13,982 nt of DNA. Origin: Thermoanaerobacterales bacterium. Lineage in GTDB: Bacteria; Actinomycetota; Acidimicrobiia; Acidimicrobiales; JACDCH01. The position numbers and the translations under genes were made by a program. Position 1 is the first letter of the stretch. Every line of letters begins with the position of its first letter. The notes under the pieces were generated by a model. The model was not told the origin of the DNA and searched no databases. It was given only the letters and a program-made list of their open reading frames with translations. The stretch is taken from positions 1 to 13,982 of the forward strand of contig PKRH01000092.1 in NCBI GenBank assembly GCA_017577565.1. The letters are read 5' to 3'. Of this stretch, positions 13,294 to 13,982 are shown piece by piece.

Positions 13294-13982
13294 TCAGCTC
13301 GCGGCCAGCGCCACCAGCGCCGACTCGGCCCGCTGGCGGCGGGCCCACAGGGTGCGGGGGCGCAGGCCCCGGTGGGCCGCGATGTCGGCCACCCGCTGGC
13401 CGCCGATCCGCGACCGGGCGATCAGCTCGGCGTCCTCCCGGCCGACGACCCCGGCGGCCACCGCGTCCCGCAGCAGCTCGGTGAGCTCGAGCGCCGGGTG
13501 GTCGGGGCCGTCGTCGGGGCGGGCGGGCACGGCCCGCACCTCGGCCGCGGGGTCCGCCGCCGGCAGCGCCACGAGCTTGGGGACGGCCCGGCGCAGCTCG
13601 GTGGCGGCGTCGAGCAGGATGTTGGCCGCCACCCGGCCGGGCCGGCGGGCGAGCGGGTAGCGGCGGATGCGGTGGTAGACCGCGGCCACGGCGGCGGCGG
13701 CCCGCTCGTCGGCGTCGCCCAGCGCCCACCACCGGCGGGCCAGGGCGCGGGTGCCGGGGAGCAGCAGCTGCAGCAGCACCCGGGCGGCGAGCCCGTCCCC
13801 GGCCACGGCGCGGCGGACGAGCGCCAGGAGCACGCGGTCGGCGTCCTGGGGCCCGGCGCTCCGGACGTAGCGCTCGACGTCGGCCAGCGATCGGGCGCCG
13901 CCGGCGGCCGCGCACACGTCACGCAGGCGCCGTCGCGCGGTGCGGTCGCCGCGCAGCCGCGCCCACTCGTGCTCCAGCAGGT
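13294..13982 (-). CDS. Partial protein with sigma-region-4-like C-terminal HTH
   Basis: The frame is open from the stop at 13294 to the right edge. Although a GTG occurs at 13917, the sequence upstream stays coding, reading LLEHEWARLRGDRTARRRLRD, which resembles the LLxEWxRLxxDxxARRxL start region of a widespread actinobacterial hypothetical family. The true start is therefore beyond 13982, and at least 229 residues are present. The middle, with DRVLLALVRRAVAGDGLAARVLLQLLLPGTRALARR and RRYPLARRPGRVAANILLDA, is helical. The last 60 residues, EDAELIARSRIGGQRVADIAAHRGLRPRTLWARRQRAESAL, form a helix-turn-helix like region 4 of sigma factors. A regulatory DNA-binding role is inferred; no sigma region 2 is seen. 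It is convergent with the GNAT gene, with a 28-base gap. Confidence 0.75.
   Translation of the reverse strand, partial: LLEHEWARLRGDRTARRRLRDVCAAAGGARSLADVERYVRSAGPQDADRVLLALVRRAVAGDGLAARVLLQLLLPGTRALARRWWALGDADERAAAAVAAVYHRIRRYPLARRPGRVAANILLDAATELRRAVPKLVALPAADPAAEVRAVPARPDDGPDHPALELTELLRDAVAAGVVGREDAELIARSRIGGQRVADIAAHRGLRPRTLWARRQRAESALVALAAS

Overview
The window is very GC-rich, with long antisense open frames on every strand, GTG starts and several genes that begin 6-10 bases after a TAnnnT box. Together with DUF4012, CelD/BcsL-type, PepSY and sigma-region-4-like proteins typical of the group, this points to a high-GC Actinomycetota chromosome. An Acidimicrobiia-like lineage is plausible but not proven. 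No rRNA, tRNA, CRISPR array, insertion sequence or phage gene was seen, and coding density is high.

Layout. Bases 1-39 look like a degraded Nextera/Tn5 sequencing adapter, so the left edge is probably a raw contig end. Minus strand, 19-4593: a surface-polysaccharide block transcribed right to left, with a polyprenyl-phosphate sugar-1-phosphate transferase, a membrane DUF4012 protein, and a small secreted Ig-like/Pro-Gly-rich protein cut off by the contig end. Minus strand, 4661-6136: an HSD10-like short-chain dehydrogenase and an XRE-cupin regulator. The regulator is divergent from an EamA (DMT) transporter (6305-7138), which is followed by a second SDR (7178-7993). Minus strand, 8035-8814: a protein of unknown function.

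From 8892 to 11824 lies a signalling unit: a secreted acidic PepSY protein on the minus strand, divergent from an overlapping OmpR-type response regulator and sensor kinase pair. Their shared intergenic region carries repeated CCTGACG elements. Then come a CelD/BcsL-like GNAT acetyltransferase (11922-13265, plus) and, on the minus strand, a partial protein with a sigma-region-4-like C-terminus that runs off the right edge.

How the genes may work together (inference): the sugar transferase, DUF4012 protein and possibly the GNAT protein would serve exopolysaccharide assembly or decoration. The PepSY protein would be a regulated output or feedback partner of the two-component system. The XRE-cupin protein may control the adjacent transporter. 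I did not find a clearly new multi-gene system. The most checkable observations are the adapter-like end, the repeated TTGAC/GTCAA palindromes, the 6-base TAnnnT-to-start spacing, and the 13-bp hairpin at 8834-8870.
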